Assembly: GCA_028753945.1 (NCBI GenBank)
Contig: JAPNXP010000001.1
Coordinates: 12,390,501-12,454,500 of the forward strand
Direction: 5' to 3'
DNA length: 64,000 nt
Origin: Hexactinellida sp. DTS-2022
Lineage: Eukaryota > Porifera > Hexactinellida
In this document: one piece after another, positions 1 through 9,662 of the stretch
Layout: the number at the start of each line of letters is the position of its first letter
Numbering within the stretch: position 1 is the first letter of the stretch
Notes under the pieces: generated by a model
The model's input: the letters and a program-made list of their open reading frames with translations, nothing else
What the model was told of the DNA's origin: nothing
The model's database searches: none
Program-made: the position numbers and the translations under genes

Positions 1-17
1 TTCTTGTTAATTATTTT

Positions 18-170
18 TGAATTTACTTATCCACCGATCATCGGCGCTTGTATTAAATAACACTGGCTACTTTCTACTGATGGTGATTTTTATAAACATA
101 AAAAACAATCGGTAGAAAATAGCGAGGTTTTTTAATACAAACGCCGATGATCGGTGGATAAGTAAACTCA
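18..170. repeat. Foldback (MITE-like) element
   Basis: The two ends are inverted copies sharing TTTACTTATCCACCGATCAT. The arms run about 40 bp with one or two mismatches, and pairing continues imperfectly inwards (CTACTTTCTACTGATGG against its diverged complement), so nearly the whole 153 bp can fold into one hairpin. No target duplication was identified and no coding sequence is present. Other small palindromic elements would look similar, so the family is not assigned. Confidence 0.8.
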
Positions 171-1078
171 TTATTTATATGGTTATATATTCGACACAAG
201 TTAGTTATTACTCAGCTAGTTTGGGTAGGAATGTACATATACGATCTCTTCAATAAAAACAAAATAATATCCGTTTCAATCCAATATTCTTACAATCAAT
301 TCGAAACGAAAATATGAATATTTGGTATTTTCGTTTCAGCCCTACTAATATCAAACTTTTAAAAATTGATACATTAGATGTACTTTTAGTTAATATTTTG
401 CACGATCATGTTCATAAGATAATAATACAATATTCTCGGACGGACGGAGTGTAAAGTAGGGACGGACGAAGATTATAAACCAATTATATATTTTATATGG
501 CCTTATACTTACTTTTCATTTAGTATTCTTTACTTAGTTTGCACTAAGTTTCAGCTAATTGTCATTTAATTTAAAACTCAATATGCAGAATCACATCGGC
601 TGTATTTATGATTTTAATATTGTTGAAAGACAATCTTTATTTGCAAAACTTTCATTCGATCAATTTACAACTTTCGGAATGGGAAGGAACGTCGCCACTG
701 GGGCATAGAGGGCAATGCCCCCCCCCCCCCCGGTAAAACAATTTGTAACTATTTCATTGCTCTGATCCATTAATGCTATAAATTCAATTCAATGAATTCA
801 CACTTGCCAATCATTTGAGTCATATCCCTGTACGAGGCTCCAATCTTTCACTGTACATTGGTCAAGATCCATGGACATTGGACACCCCAAATCTTTTTCT
901 AGCTCGCTGCTCTCGCTCGTCTAAGAAGTAAATTTACACTTATACAGACACAAATTACACTTACCAAAGCAATGTATTATGTGTGTCAAGATATACGATC
1001 ATGTTATTTATTAATATTGAATTTGACATAATCCAAAATAATCATTTAGGATCGGAGATAATATTTAATTATATAGAC
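171..1078. other. AT-rich stretch without recognisable gene
   Basis: No supportable coding region. The only notable item is a C-run at about 719-731, preceded by a short direct repeat of GGGCA/GGCA motifs. This resembles an old transposon edge, but no partner end was found. Confidence 0.5.
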
Positions 1079-1441
1079 CAGGGGCGTAGGAGTAGGCCCG
1101 GCGCAAGCCGGACCAATAATTTCATGATGAATTTTACAAAGGCTATAATGTTTAGTCAGATAGTATTTAAATTCATTTTGATAATATAATCATGGTTAAT
1201 CTCCATATTTTTGTAATATAATATTAGTGTTGATTGCTACGTATAATCTAAGATTTGCATTTTACTAATTAACAGTGGAATAATAATCTTCATTTCACCA
1301 GATAATAGTAGTAATGGCGCATAAATATTTATACTTTGTGCATATCATGCATCCGAAATTCATTTTTATATGTTTCTTGTTCTCCAAGCATGAAGTGGAG
1401 AAACTCGCCGGACCAATCGGTAATAGGTTCCTACGCCCCTG
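1079..1441. mobile_element. Short TIR element, CAGGGGCGTAGG ends
   Basis: The left end CAGGGGCGTAGGA and right end TCCTACGCCCCTG form a 13-bp terminal inverted repeat. The flanks carry TAGAC immediately outside both ends (1074-1078 and 1442-1446), a likely 5-bp target duplication. The 363-bp body has no transposase, so it is non-autonomous. Related ends occur at 56468, 56675 and 59219. The superfamily is not assigned because a 5-bp duplication does not single one out. Confidence 0.7.
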
Positions 1442-2275
1442 TAGACTGTACAGGGAATTCCTGTAAGCTTGAATAGGGATTGTTAATTTACACAAAACAA
1501 ACTGCTATATTTTGAAGGTGTAGGCATTTTTTAGGTATTATTCGACAGACAATCAAAAAAATTTCCAAACTAGCAAGCAGATACAAATTTAATACATCCC
1601 CGAGCGCCTGGACAGAACAAACAAAATGGTTGAAATCCCTATAGTGTACAGAAATCCCTATACGGTTGACAGGAATAGACTGTTAGTAATCTAGTTTCAC
1701 CTTTAGGATATTCCTATTTATTTGGCAATTTTGGTTTTAACTTCCAATCAACTGTTTTACAAACCCAATACACCTTTTACTTTAGAACTTTTACCTGTCA
1801 AAATTGACTTTTACTTGTCATTATAGCTAGTAGATATTCTGTAGTATATGCTAGGATTGCTAAATTCTTGTTACTGTGTTTGATTTTGTAGGTTACTTTT
1901 CATAGTTTGGAAAACATTAAACTAGAAAGTTTCACCTCAATTGCCTAGTTTTGGTAACATCAACTGTTAGATCTAACACCAATAGAATGTTTCCTCCCCC
2001 TGGAAATTTATATGCCCCCCCCATAGATTATAAATCCTGGCGACATCCCTGTGAATGACACTTTCACTTTTAATAATTGAAGCTGAAACAACTCAGAGAG
2101 TCTAACCGACTAACCCAGGAATGAATCTTTCCATATAGACTGATCGTTATGTTCTCATGCAACTAGTACACGAAATAGTTAAGTTTTCTGAATCGACCCA
2201 CTTACAAATCACTTTCTATTCCAACTAGTACTACCCAAATGTAATCATTTCTATATAAGACTGAATTTACTTCGG
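1442..2275. other. No recognisable gene
   Basis: AT-rich sequence with short ORFs only. Nothing with coding character, no clear repeat ends and no RNA gene was seen. Confidence 0.4.
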
Positions 2276-2720
2276 TACTTGGCTGCATCGATCGTACCTA
2301 TGTACAAATCGTTGCACCTACAGGTAATGAAGAAATATTAGGACACATGAGAAATGATTCAATGAACACTAGATAAATATCCAGGAAATATCTGATGATA
2401 ATTCGAAGTTCATTGATCTTGTTGAGAAATGGCCAGGAAATATGATTCATTTATTTGGAGACAATTGGGAGTAAACCATAAAATTTCCAACAATGATTTA
2501 CCAATTGTAAATGGATTGTTTCTCGGTGACTATTTGTCCGTTACGTCCCAACTTATTGACTCTAATATGTCCAAATATAGCTGCTAGAGTAGAGGATATA
2601 CAATCGTGCTTTCCTCAAGACTCGCAAAACAATTGAGTATTCCCGTTTTGAATTTGGAAGAGTCGATGGAAATCAATGCATAGAACGGGAGGAACATTAC
2701 AATAGGTTTCAATGACAAAT
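2276..2720 (+). pseudogene. Decayed PIF/Harbinger-type DDE transposase fragment
   Basis: Reading short stretches in changing frames on the + strand gives pieces of the Harbinger nuclease domain in the right order. First comes GCIDRTYVQIVAPTGNEE near 2282-2335, the region around the first catalytic Asp in IDGTHI-type motifs. Then come FIDLVEKWPGN near 2412-2445 and NGLFLGDY near 2510-2533, matching the second Asp in the LLGDxGY motif. Finally there is TRKTIEYSRFEFGRVDG near 2621-2671, matching the RTR...E..FGRLKGR block with the catalytic Glu. Several stops and frameshifts separate these pieces, so no protein can be made. The family assignment rests on motif order and was not checked by database search. 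Confidence 0.65.
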
Positions 2721-2913
2721 AATGCAAGCTAGTTATAGCTACATTGAATTACATATTGTTACTCAATTTGTTAGCATTGCCCATAATATATAATGGAAAA
2801 TCGAATTGTCCCAGAAATCGAAGATATCCAAGAAGATATCCAAAACATATTGATCCTATGACCAGTGGACAACTAGTGCGTCAATTAGTTATTTAGTAAT
2901 ATTTTAATTGGCA

Positions 2914-3549
2914 TGTCACGCCAAAATTGGTCCGGGTCAAAACTGGTCCGGCCGGACCACTTTTGACTGCCAAAAATGGTCCGGGACCAATTTTGGCTGG
3001 CCATAAATGGTCCGGTCGGACTAGTTTTGGTCGCCAAAAATGGTCCGGCCGGACCAGTTTTGGTCGCCAAAGGCGGTCCTCATTGGCCAAAGGTGGTCCC
3101 CGCCTGACCAGTTTTGGCAGCCATTCCAAGAGAATAATTATAGAGCTTTTTATCATTCATCAACACAAGAATACATAGAGATGCAAATGTTTTGACAATA
3201 GTCAATAATACACAATTACAAAGTTGATTCTTTACACCGTAACTCCATATATCACAATTACAAAACCAATTCTTTTCACTATTATTCATGCCTTAATACT
3301 TTACAAGGGACTCCTTTTTCCCCTTGAACCGTAGTAGACAATTAGAAAAAAATACATTTTCAATTTAATAATTGATTGTCCTATACAATTTCGCACTAGT
3401 GGGAGGTCTGTTATAGCAACTTTAGTGAGATCTAACAATGCGATCTAACAAAAAGTTAGGCCGGACCTATTTTAGCAAGCTAGGACCATTTATGGCAAGC
3501 CAAAATTGGTCCCGGACCAGTTTTGGCCCGGACCAATTTTTTCGTGACA
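2914..3549. mobile_element. TIR element built of GGTCC palindromes
   Basis: The left end TGTCACG...AATTGGTCCGGG and the inverted right end match over about 38 bp with a few mismatches. GGCA lies directly outside both ends (2910-2913 and 3550-3553), a likely 4-bp target duplication. The interior near each end is packed with GGTCCGGCCGGACC-type palindromes spaced by TTTTGGTCGCCAAAAATG, probably subterminal binding repeats. The open frames across them on both strands are by-products of the repeat and not genes. Confidence 0.75.
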
Positions 3550-3553
3550 GGCA

Positions 3554-3972
3554 CATGTACAGGACGGTGATTTATTATGACTAGGGCCTAGTTAGGCTAG
3601 TTAGTGACTAGTTAGGCGCTAGCGCTTAGTAGGTTAGGCGCTAGCGCCTAGTCATTTTTAATAGCTCGTATTTGGAGAACTATTCAAGCTATGTTATTGT
3701 CTGGTGGAGCCATTTGTGAATGCATTTAGTGCTCTGGGGGAATTATACATTTCGTTACTGCGGGTATTTCGTTATAACGGGAATTCACTGTATATGATTC
3801 TTTCAATTCACTATCTTCACTTAAGAGAATTGCATACTTGTATATGCTGGACTGTTGCTTTAGTCCATTATTAACTAGCATATTAAATATGCTACAAATT
3901 CTTAGAAGTTAACGCAACAATAATACTAACGGAAATTACAGGACTAATCAGTCATTGATTTCCAAATACAAG
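3554..3972. repeat. Intergenic stretch with GGCGCTAGCGCC palindromes
   Basis: Around 3592-3652 the sequence repeats ACTAGTTAGGCGCTAGCGC. It includes an exact 16-bp palindrome TAGGCGCTAGCGCCTA at 3635-3650 and a near copy about 20 bp upstream. This looks like one end of a transposon whose partner is missing. The rest shows no gene. Confidence 0.5.
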
Positions 3973-3974
3973 TA

Positions 3975-4474
3975 CAGTGCAACCTCTATAAGTGGGGTCT
4001 CTATAAATGGGGAACCTCCATAAGTTGGGAATTTTTTTACCATATTCGTTTATATCCATACAAATGAACCTCTATAAGCGGGGAAGTGGGGAATGGGGGA
4101 CCATAAATTTCAAGGAGTTTTTATCTCCATACAAAACAACCTCCATAAATGGGGGGAATGGACAAATCCTAACATGATTCTTATAAAATAATACAATATT
4201 TCCAATAAATCGACTCAAAAGTTCTACAGAAAAAATATTTTCGATTGATCTACTCTGATGTTTTTAGAAGAAATCACCTAGTGTAGATCAGCAGTTAACT
4301 AAATTGTCATAATATACAAATAAGAACTAGAACGTGCATTAATGTGTGTGTTATATGAATATTTTGTATAATATAGCATATATAATGTTTTTCCAATTGA
4401 ATTTTATAACCGGGGAATGGGGGGCAATTGAAATTTTCCCCGTCCCAGCTCCCCCACTTATAGAGGTTCCACTG
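3975..4474. mobile_element. Pogo/Tc1-like non-autonomous element
   Basis: The ends CAGTGCAACCTCTATAAGTG and CACTTATAGAGGTTCCACTG form an inverted repeat of about 25 bp, flanked on both sides by TA (3973-3974 and 4475-4476), the target used by Tc1/mariner/pogo elements. The interior repeats the phrase CTCTATAAGTGGGG several times near each end. No transposase. A sister element with CCTCCAGAAACGGGG ends lies at 23600-24108. Confidence 0.8.
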
Positions 4475-4777
4475 TATTCGTAATAATTTAGAAAAAAGAA
4501 ACAATAAATGCAAGAATTATATTTTTGTTTCTGAAGTCAATTACTGTATGCACTATCAAGTAGTTTAGCCGGTGATATATTGATGGGAGCTATCTTGGGC
4601 TAGCTTTATGTTAATAATAGTACAATTTATATGTAAATATTTATATTCTATTTAACTTACCGTATTTATTCGAATAGTAGCCTCTATTCGAATAATCGCC
4701 TACCTCCAATAATCGCCCCCCTAAAGTAGCAAATAAAAATTTATTACTGCTACCCGGAGTAAACATTTACATCTAAC

Positions 4778-4862
4778 GAGCCCTTCGGTCTCGGTCGCTT
4801 TGCGACAGATCGGTGCTACGCACCTCAAGTTAACGGCCGCTGTACGGCCTTACTCCTCACTC
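4778..4862 (-). repeat. 85-nt multi-hairpin module, copy 1
   Basis: The module reads, on the plus strand, ACGAGCCCTTCGGTCTC, GGTCGCTTTGCGAC, GGTGCTACGCACC, then a GGCCGCTGxxCGGCC hairpin, four short inverted repeats in a row. Further copies lie at 5549-5633, 5941-6026 and 7290-7374, the last inverted. Variants at 15545-15628, 27197-27314, 29057-29175 and 30026-30110 extend the family. The strand given assumes that GGGCTCGT marks the 3' end. Confidence 0.7.
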
Positions 4863-5862
4863 TTTCTGCCATGCATAATGGTAAGATTAAGATTTCCATA
4901 TTTTTAACTTGTTTTTCATATTCTAAATTTATAAACGCGAAATTCGTGTTCAGCATAGTTGTTTACCTATGATACAAGTTGAAAGCTAACTTCTAGGTTG
5001 ATTTGGAATTTCATCAATTTGTTAGCTATTTTTGGTAAACAATAACAACAAATATTCATATTATAAATTTATAAACGCGAAATTCGTGTTCAGCATACTT
5101 ATTTACCTATAATACCCGTTGAAAGCTAACTTGTAGGAAGATTTTGAATTTCAATAATTTGTTTACCTATTTTGTGTAAACAACAATAAATATCCATGTT
5201 GGAAATTTATAATGCGAAATTCGTGTTCAGCATACTTGTTTACCTATGATACCCGTTGAAAGCTAACTTCTAGGTTGATTTTGAAATTTCATTAATTTGT
5301 TTACCTATTTGTGTAAACAACAACAATAAATATTCATATTATAAATTTGTAAAGGCGAAATTCGAAATCAGCATACTTGTTTACCTATTATAACATTTGT
5401 TTACCAATTATAATATTTGAAAGTTAGTTTATATCTCATATATAGATGCAGTTTCTATTCCCCCATCACTTTAATACAATCCGGACAAACACACAAACAA
5501 ACACACACACACACACACACACACAACAATCGAGATTTAATAATCTACGAGCCCTTCGGTCTCGGTCGCTTTGCGACAGATCGGTGCTACGCACCTCAAG
5601 TTAACGGCCGCTGTGCGGCCTTACTCCTCACATTTTCTACCATGGAAATGGTAGATAGGGACGTTATGATTTTGATTTTCATTAATTTGTTTACCTATTT
5701 GTGTAAACAAACAACAACAACAAATATTCATATTAGAAAATTCTAACCGCGAAAATCGTGTTCAGCATACTTGTTTACCTATTATAACATTTGAAAGTTA
5801 GTTTATATCCCAATATTAATTGCGGTTTCTATTCCCCCATCACTTTAATATAATCCGGACAA

Positions 5863-5896
<34 letters not shown>

Positions 5897-6570
5897 AAAC
5901 AAACAATAATCGAGATTTAATAATATAGATTTACATAAGTACGAGCCCTTCGTCTCGGTCGCTTTGCGACAGATCGGTGCTACGCACCTCAAGTTAACGG
6001 CCGCTGTGCGGCCTTACTCCTCACATTTTCTACCATGGAAATGGTATATAGGGACGTTATGATTTTGATTTTCATTAATTTGTTTACCTATTTGTGTAAA
6101 CAAACAACAACAACAAATACTCATATTAGAATTTTATAAATGCGAAATTCGTGTTCAGCACACTTGTTTACTTATAATACCTATTGAAAGTTAACTTCTA
6201 GGTTGATTTTGCATTTTCATTAATTTGTTTACCTATTTTGTGTGAACAACAACAACAAATATTAATATGAGAAATTTATAAACGCGAAATTCGTGTTCAG
6301 CATACTTGTTTACCTATTATAACATTTGAAAGTTAGTTTATATCCCAATATTAATTGCGGTTTCTATTCCCCCATCACTTTAATATAATCCGGACAAACA
6401 CACAGACACACACACCCAGATTATGTCCTTATATCAGTGATAAAGGGACGTTTTTGTCCTTATATCCAAAAAGTGTCCCTATATCCTAAAAGTGTCCTTA
6501 TATCCAAAGGTTTTTGTCCCTATATGGGGGGATATAGGGACAGTTTTGTCTTTATATCGACATCGACATG

Positions 6571-6620
<50 letters not shown>

Positions 6621-7289
6621 CAACAATCGAGATTTAATAATATAGATTTTATTAAATCTCGATTGTTGTTTGTTTGTGTGTTTGTCCGGATTGTATTAAA
6701 GTGACGGGTGGATAGAAACCGCATTAATATATGAGATATACTAACTTTCAAATGTTATAATTGGTAACAAATGTTATAATAAGTAAACAAGTATGCTGAA
6801 CACGAATTTCGCGTTTCTAAATTTGTAATATGAATATTTGTTGTTGTTGTTTACACAAAAAAGGTAAACAAATTAATGAAAATTCAAAATCAAACCAGAA
6901 GTTAGCTTTCAACGGGTATTATAGGTAAACAAGTATGCTGATTTCGAATTTCGCGTTTAAAAATTTCTAATATGAATATTTGTTGTTGTTGTTGACACAA
7001 AATAGGTAAACAAATTAAAGAAAATTCAAAATCAACCTAGAAGTTAGCTTTCAACGGGTATTATAGGTTAACAAGTATGCTGAACACGAATTTCGCATTT
7101 ACAAATTTATAATATGAATATTTGTTGTTGTTGTTGTCTACACAAAATAGGTAAACAAATTAATGAAAATTCAAAATCGACCTAGAAGTTAGCTTCTGAC
7201 GGGTATTATTGGTAAACAAGTTAAAACTATGGAAAATGGTAGAAAGGGTTGTATATAACGTCCCTTTCTACCATTTCCATGGTAGAAAG

Positions 7290-7374
7290 TGTGAGGAGTA
7301 AGGCCGCACAGCGGCCGTTAACTTGAGGTGAGTAGCACCGATCTGTCGCAAAGCGACCGAGACCGAAGGGCTCG
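7290..7374 (+). repeat. 85-nt multi-hairpin module, inverted copy
   Basis: Reads GTGAGGAGTAAGGCCGCACA, then GCGGCC, GGTGAGTAGCACC, GTCGCAAAGCGAC and ends GACCGAAGGGCTCGT. It is the opposite orientation to the copies at 4778, 5549 and 5941, and lies just inside the right end of the 2.9-kb composite. Confidence 0.7.
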
Positions 7375-7744
7375 TATAGATATAACTCACAATACGATTA
7401 TCAACCGATTATCATAATTAAATTGTAATAAAATGCGATATTCTAGAAAATTGCTCAAAATTATTGGTCGAAAAATGGAGTAAAAAACAATAATCGCCTA
7501 GGCTACTATTCGAGTAAATACGGTACTAGACTTATCGTTCATTAACAGTTTGTCGCTGAATTAATGGGGCTTTGATTGGGCAAAAATATTGGTGGGCGAG
7601 TTAGTTAGGTTAAACTGATCCAGAAAATTCATGTTAGGTACAGGAAAATGGTTATTCTTACCAAATTCTTGATTTTATGTGGATACTCTACCCCCGCTGA
7701 TCCAACAGGATCAACGCCTATGCTGAATTGTACGTATATGATAT

Positions 7745-8212
7745 TAGTATTATAGCTTTAGTCGATGACCAAATTCAGAAAAATGACAATATAAAAACCT
7801 TTTCAATAGGGATGTCGAATGGAAAGATACGAATTATTGGAGCAGATGCGGGGGAATACGCTAGTTAGATAATATTTGCACAACAATATTTGTATCCAAT
7901 TTATGGCTCCTTCTGCTAGGGCCTCGTTCTTGTTATGGAATCCTGTGTTTTATGTGCTTCGATGCAGTGGTCCCAAACATGCTTTCATTCAGACAAATTT
8001 CTGCCCGCCTGGATTAAGTCTAGGATGAGTCCAGACCGATATCCGGTAGAGACCGTTAAATCGCTAATTTTGAACAGTCCAGACCGCACCACCTGAAACC
8101 GCTCGGTCGGTCCGATCCAGAGCGCTGCATCTTTGAATCGCGTTCTAGTGCATACAAAATGTGTCCATAGTTATTAATCATGTTCAGGTTATACGAATTC
8201 CGTTGGCTTCAA
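7745..8212. other. Upstream part of duplicated block A
   Basis: From about 7745 the sequence is clearly related to 56265-56410 (shared TACGCTAGTTAGAT and ACAACAATATTTGT). From about 7905 it is related to 57410-57535 and 16930-17035 (shared GCAGTGGTCCCAAACATGCT). It is the 5' flank of the seven-segment gene, copied with it. At 8020-8130 there are several GGTCC/CCAGACC motifs like those at 11410-11537, probably remains of a hAT-like end. No gene is seen here. Confidence 0.6.
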
Positions 8213-8217
8213 ATAAG

Positions 8218-8225
8218 TATAAATA
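8218..8225 (+). promoter_or_regulatory. TATAAATA box-like sequence
   Basis: TATAAATA lies 13 nt before the first usable ATG of the membrane-protein gene and is kept in both truncated copies (near 17243 and 58799). If it sets transcription about 25-30 nt downstream, the first ATG (8238) would be outside the mRNA and Met15 (8280) would start translation. Its position is seen; its function is inferred. Confidence 0.45.
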
Positions 8226-8237
8226 TACTTCAATGAA

Positions 8238-9410
8238 ATGAAAACAACAGTACAATTCTGCACATCTACAATTTTAACAATGATCGACTGGCTTGCAATT
8301 GTTACTACAGTTCTTGCAACAAGCTTGATTTTAACATTTTGTTTAAATCTAGGCTGGCTGATTAAGTGCATAATTAAATTACGTATTGTTTTCAAGAATT
8401 ATCAAATTTGCAAACGAACTCCCAATCTTCATCCCATCCATAGAGACGTCCAATATCTCTCTCAACAGAGGAAGCTATACAATCTAGAGACACACCTTGT
8501 GAAGTATGCTCTCATTGTGCTTTGCATTAGTGTCGAACTGATTAGTATTATTTTGGTTGCTATGTCACGTATGATGTACACTAAACTACAATTTAATCAG
8601 GAGCAAAATGCGACAATTTCAAATATTGAACAAGAATATCCTAACTGTAGTTTAAGTCATTCCCTTTCACTGGTTTACTTCTTCCCTTATTATATCATTG
8701 CAGTTAATATGAATTATCTTCTTCTCTTCCTCTTGTTTGTCTGTTTATCAATCCTGACTCGTTACCTAGCGGCTAGATACTTCAATCATCCTTTCAGAAC
8801 AATCCTCATCAAGTATCTGGTCTGGTTAAGTGTGCAGTCTCTGGTTGTCTGTCTCTGCTCCTCTAAATACACACTGGCATTCTCATTCATACTATTCTCA
8901 TTGCTATCGATAATCAATTGGTTAGTTCTGTTGAGGGACAATCGGCTTCTCTGTAGAAATCTTAAATCCCATCTGAGAGAGATTAAGCTGTTTGGGAATA
9001 ACAAGAGACTATACAGGGAACAGTTGTTCGCATTTAGGTTCTATCGCATCTTTCAGAAGGTATTACTCTTGTCTTTCTTCTTTCTTTCACTTCTCGGCAT
9101 TTTTCAACAAATATTCCAAGTCTGTTCTATTATCTTTGACTCGTACTGTATTCTCAATATTGTTTACGGTTTTAACATTTCTATTGACTCTCCATACTTC
9201 CATCCCTCTCATACTAAGGCTGTGTTACATAAATATGGGATTATTATTAACACCTTAGTTGGTTGCCTCTACTCACTCTCAACTCTATTTCCATTGATAT
9301 TTATAACACTATTTCCATTGATTCATGAATGCTTCAAGAGATATAAGTATCGTAATATTGTATACAGATACAATTACGATAATATACAGCCTCTGCTGAG
9401 AAGACAGTAG
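8238..9410 (+). CDS. Intronless seven-segment membrane protein, family not recognised
   Basis: An intact 390-codon frame encodes an integral membrane protein with about seven hydrophobic segments: roughly residues 18-41, 90-110, 144-172, 190-208, 211-232, 275-298 and 333-362. Potential N-glycosylation sites NATI (124) and NCSL (136) lie between segments 2 and 3. The loops after segments 1 and 5 and the C-terminal tail are strongly basic, so a GPCR-like topology (N-terminus outside, C-terminus inside) fits. No rhodopsin-family motifs (DRY, NPxxY) are present, so the family is open: a lineage-specific chemoreceptor-like protein is possible, as is another multi-pass family. An ATG at 8233 opens a two-codon frame (ATG AAA TGA) that overlaps the ATG at 8238, so initiation may use Met1 or Met15 (8280). 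ATTAAA at 9505-9510 is a candidate poly(A) signal. Two truncated relatives lie at 17258 and 58816. Confidence 0.75.
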   Translation: MKTTVQFCTSTILTMIDWLAIVTTVLATSLILTFCLNLGWLIKCIIKLRIVFKNYQICKRTPNLHPIHRDVQYLSQQRKLYNLETHLVKYALIVLCISVELISIILVAMSRMMYTKLQFNQEQNATISNIEQEYPNCSLSHSLSLVYFFPYYIIAVNMNYLLLFLLFVCLSILTRYLAARYFNHPFRTILIKYLVWLSVQSLVVCLCSSKYTLAFSFILFSLLSIINWLVLLRDNRLLCRNLKSHLREIKLFGNNKRLYREQLFAFRFYRIFQKVLLLSFFFLSLLGIFQQIFQVCSIIFDSYCILNIVYGFNISIDSPYFHPSHTKAVLHKYGIIINTLVGCLYSLSTLFPLIFITLFPLIHECFKRYKYRNIVYRYNYDNIQPLLRRQ

Positions 9411-9560
9411 ATTATATTATACTATATTTGTTATTCTATTATTTGTGATTGGTTTCTTAAAAATGTATTGTGTTCCCTATTCCTCTATTTATTCAATTAT
9501 CCCAATTAAATTTAGTATAGTTGAGACAGTCAAAACTACAGCCATTTAGAATATCATATA

Positions 9561-9660
9561 CAGTCGACACCGCTTAATAGATCACCTCGGGACCAGATTA
9601 CTTTGGTCCGGTTAAGCGGAGAAATTTATTAACCGGTGGCTCTATTAAGCGAGTCGACTG
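9561..9660. mobile_element. 100-bp pogo-like MITE, copy in block A
   Basis: CAGTCGACACCGCTTAATAG at the left and CTATTAAGCGAGTCGACTG at the right form inverted ends, with TA outside both (9559-9560 and 9661-9662). The same element sits at the same place downstream of both truncated gene copies, so it was inserted before the block was duplicated. Confidence 0.85.
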
Positions 9661-9662
9661 TA

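Larger units (their letters stand above)
4660..7523. mobile_element. 2.9-kb TA-flanked composite of minisatellites and hairpins
   Basis: Bounded by CCGTATTTATTCGAATAGTAG and its inverted, slightly diverged partner CTACTATTCGAGTAAATACGG, each flanked by TA. Inside are about 130-bp minisatellite units containing GCGAAATTCGTGTTCAGCATAC and a GTTTACCTATT...GTAAACAACAAC portion (4900-5410, 5690-5790, 6070-6350, 6730-7230). There are AC tracts near 5497-5526, 5864-5890 and 6573-6624, a GTCCTTATATCC-type repeat at 6420-6560, and four copies of an 85-nt multi-hairpin module. Units left of about 6650 run on the minus strand and those to the right on the plus strand, meeting head-to-head at 6624-6670. 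No protein gene. It may be a TA-target element that received later insertions. Confidence 0.65.

Noticed and set aside
2885..3178. Overlapping open frames rich in GPAGP/RTSFG repeats
   Set aside because: By-product of the GGTCC palindromic repeats inside a TIR element. All frames are open on both strands because of the repeat composition.
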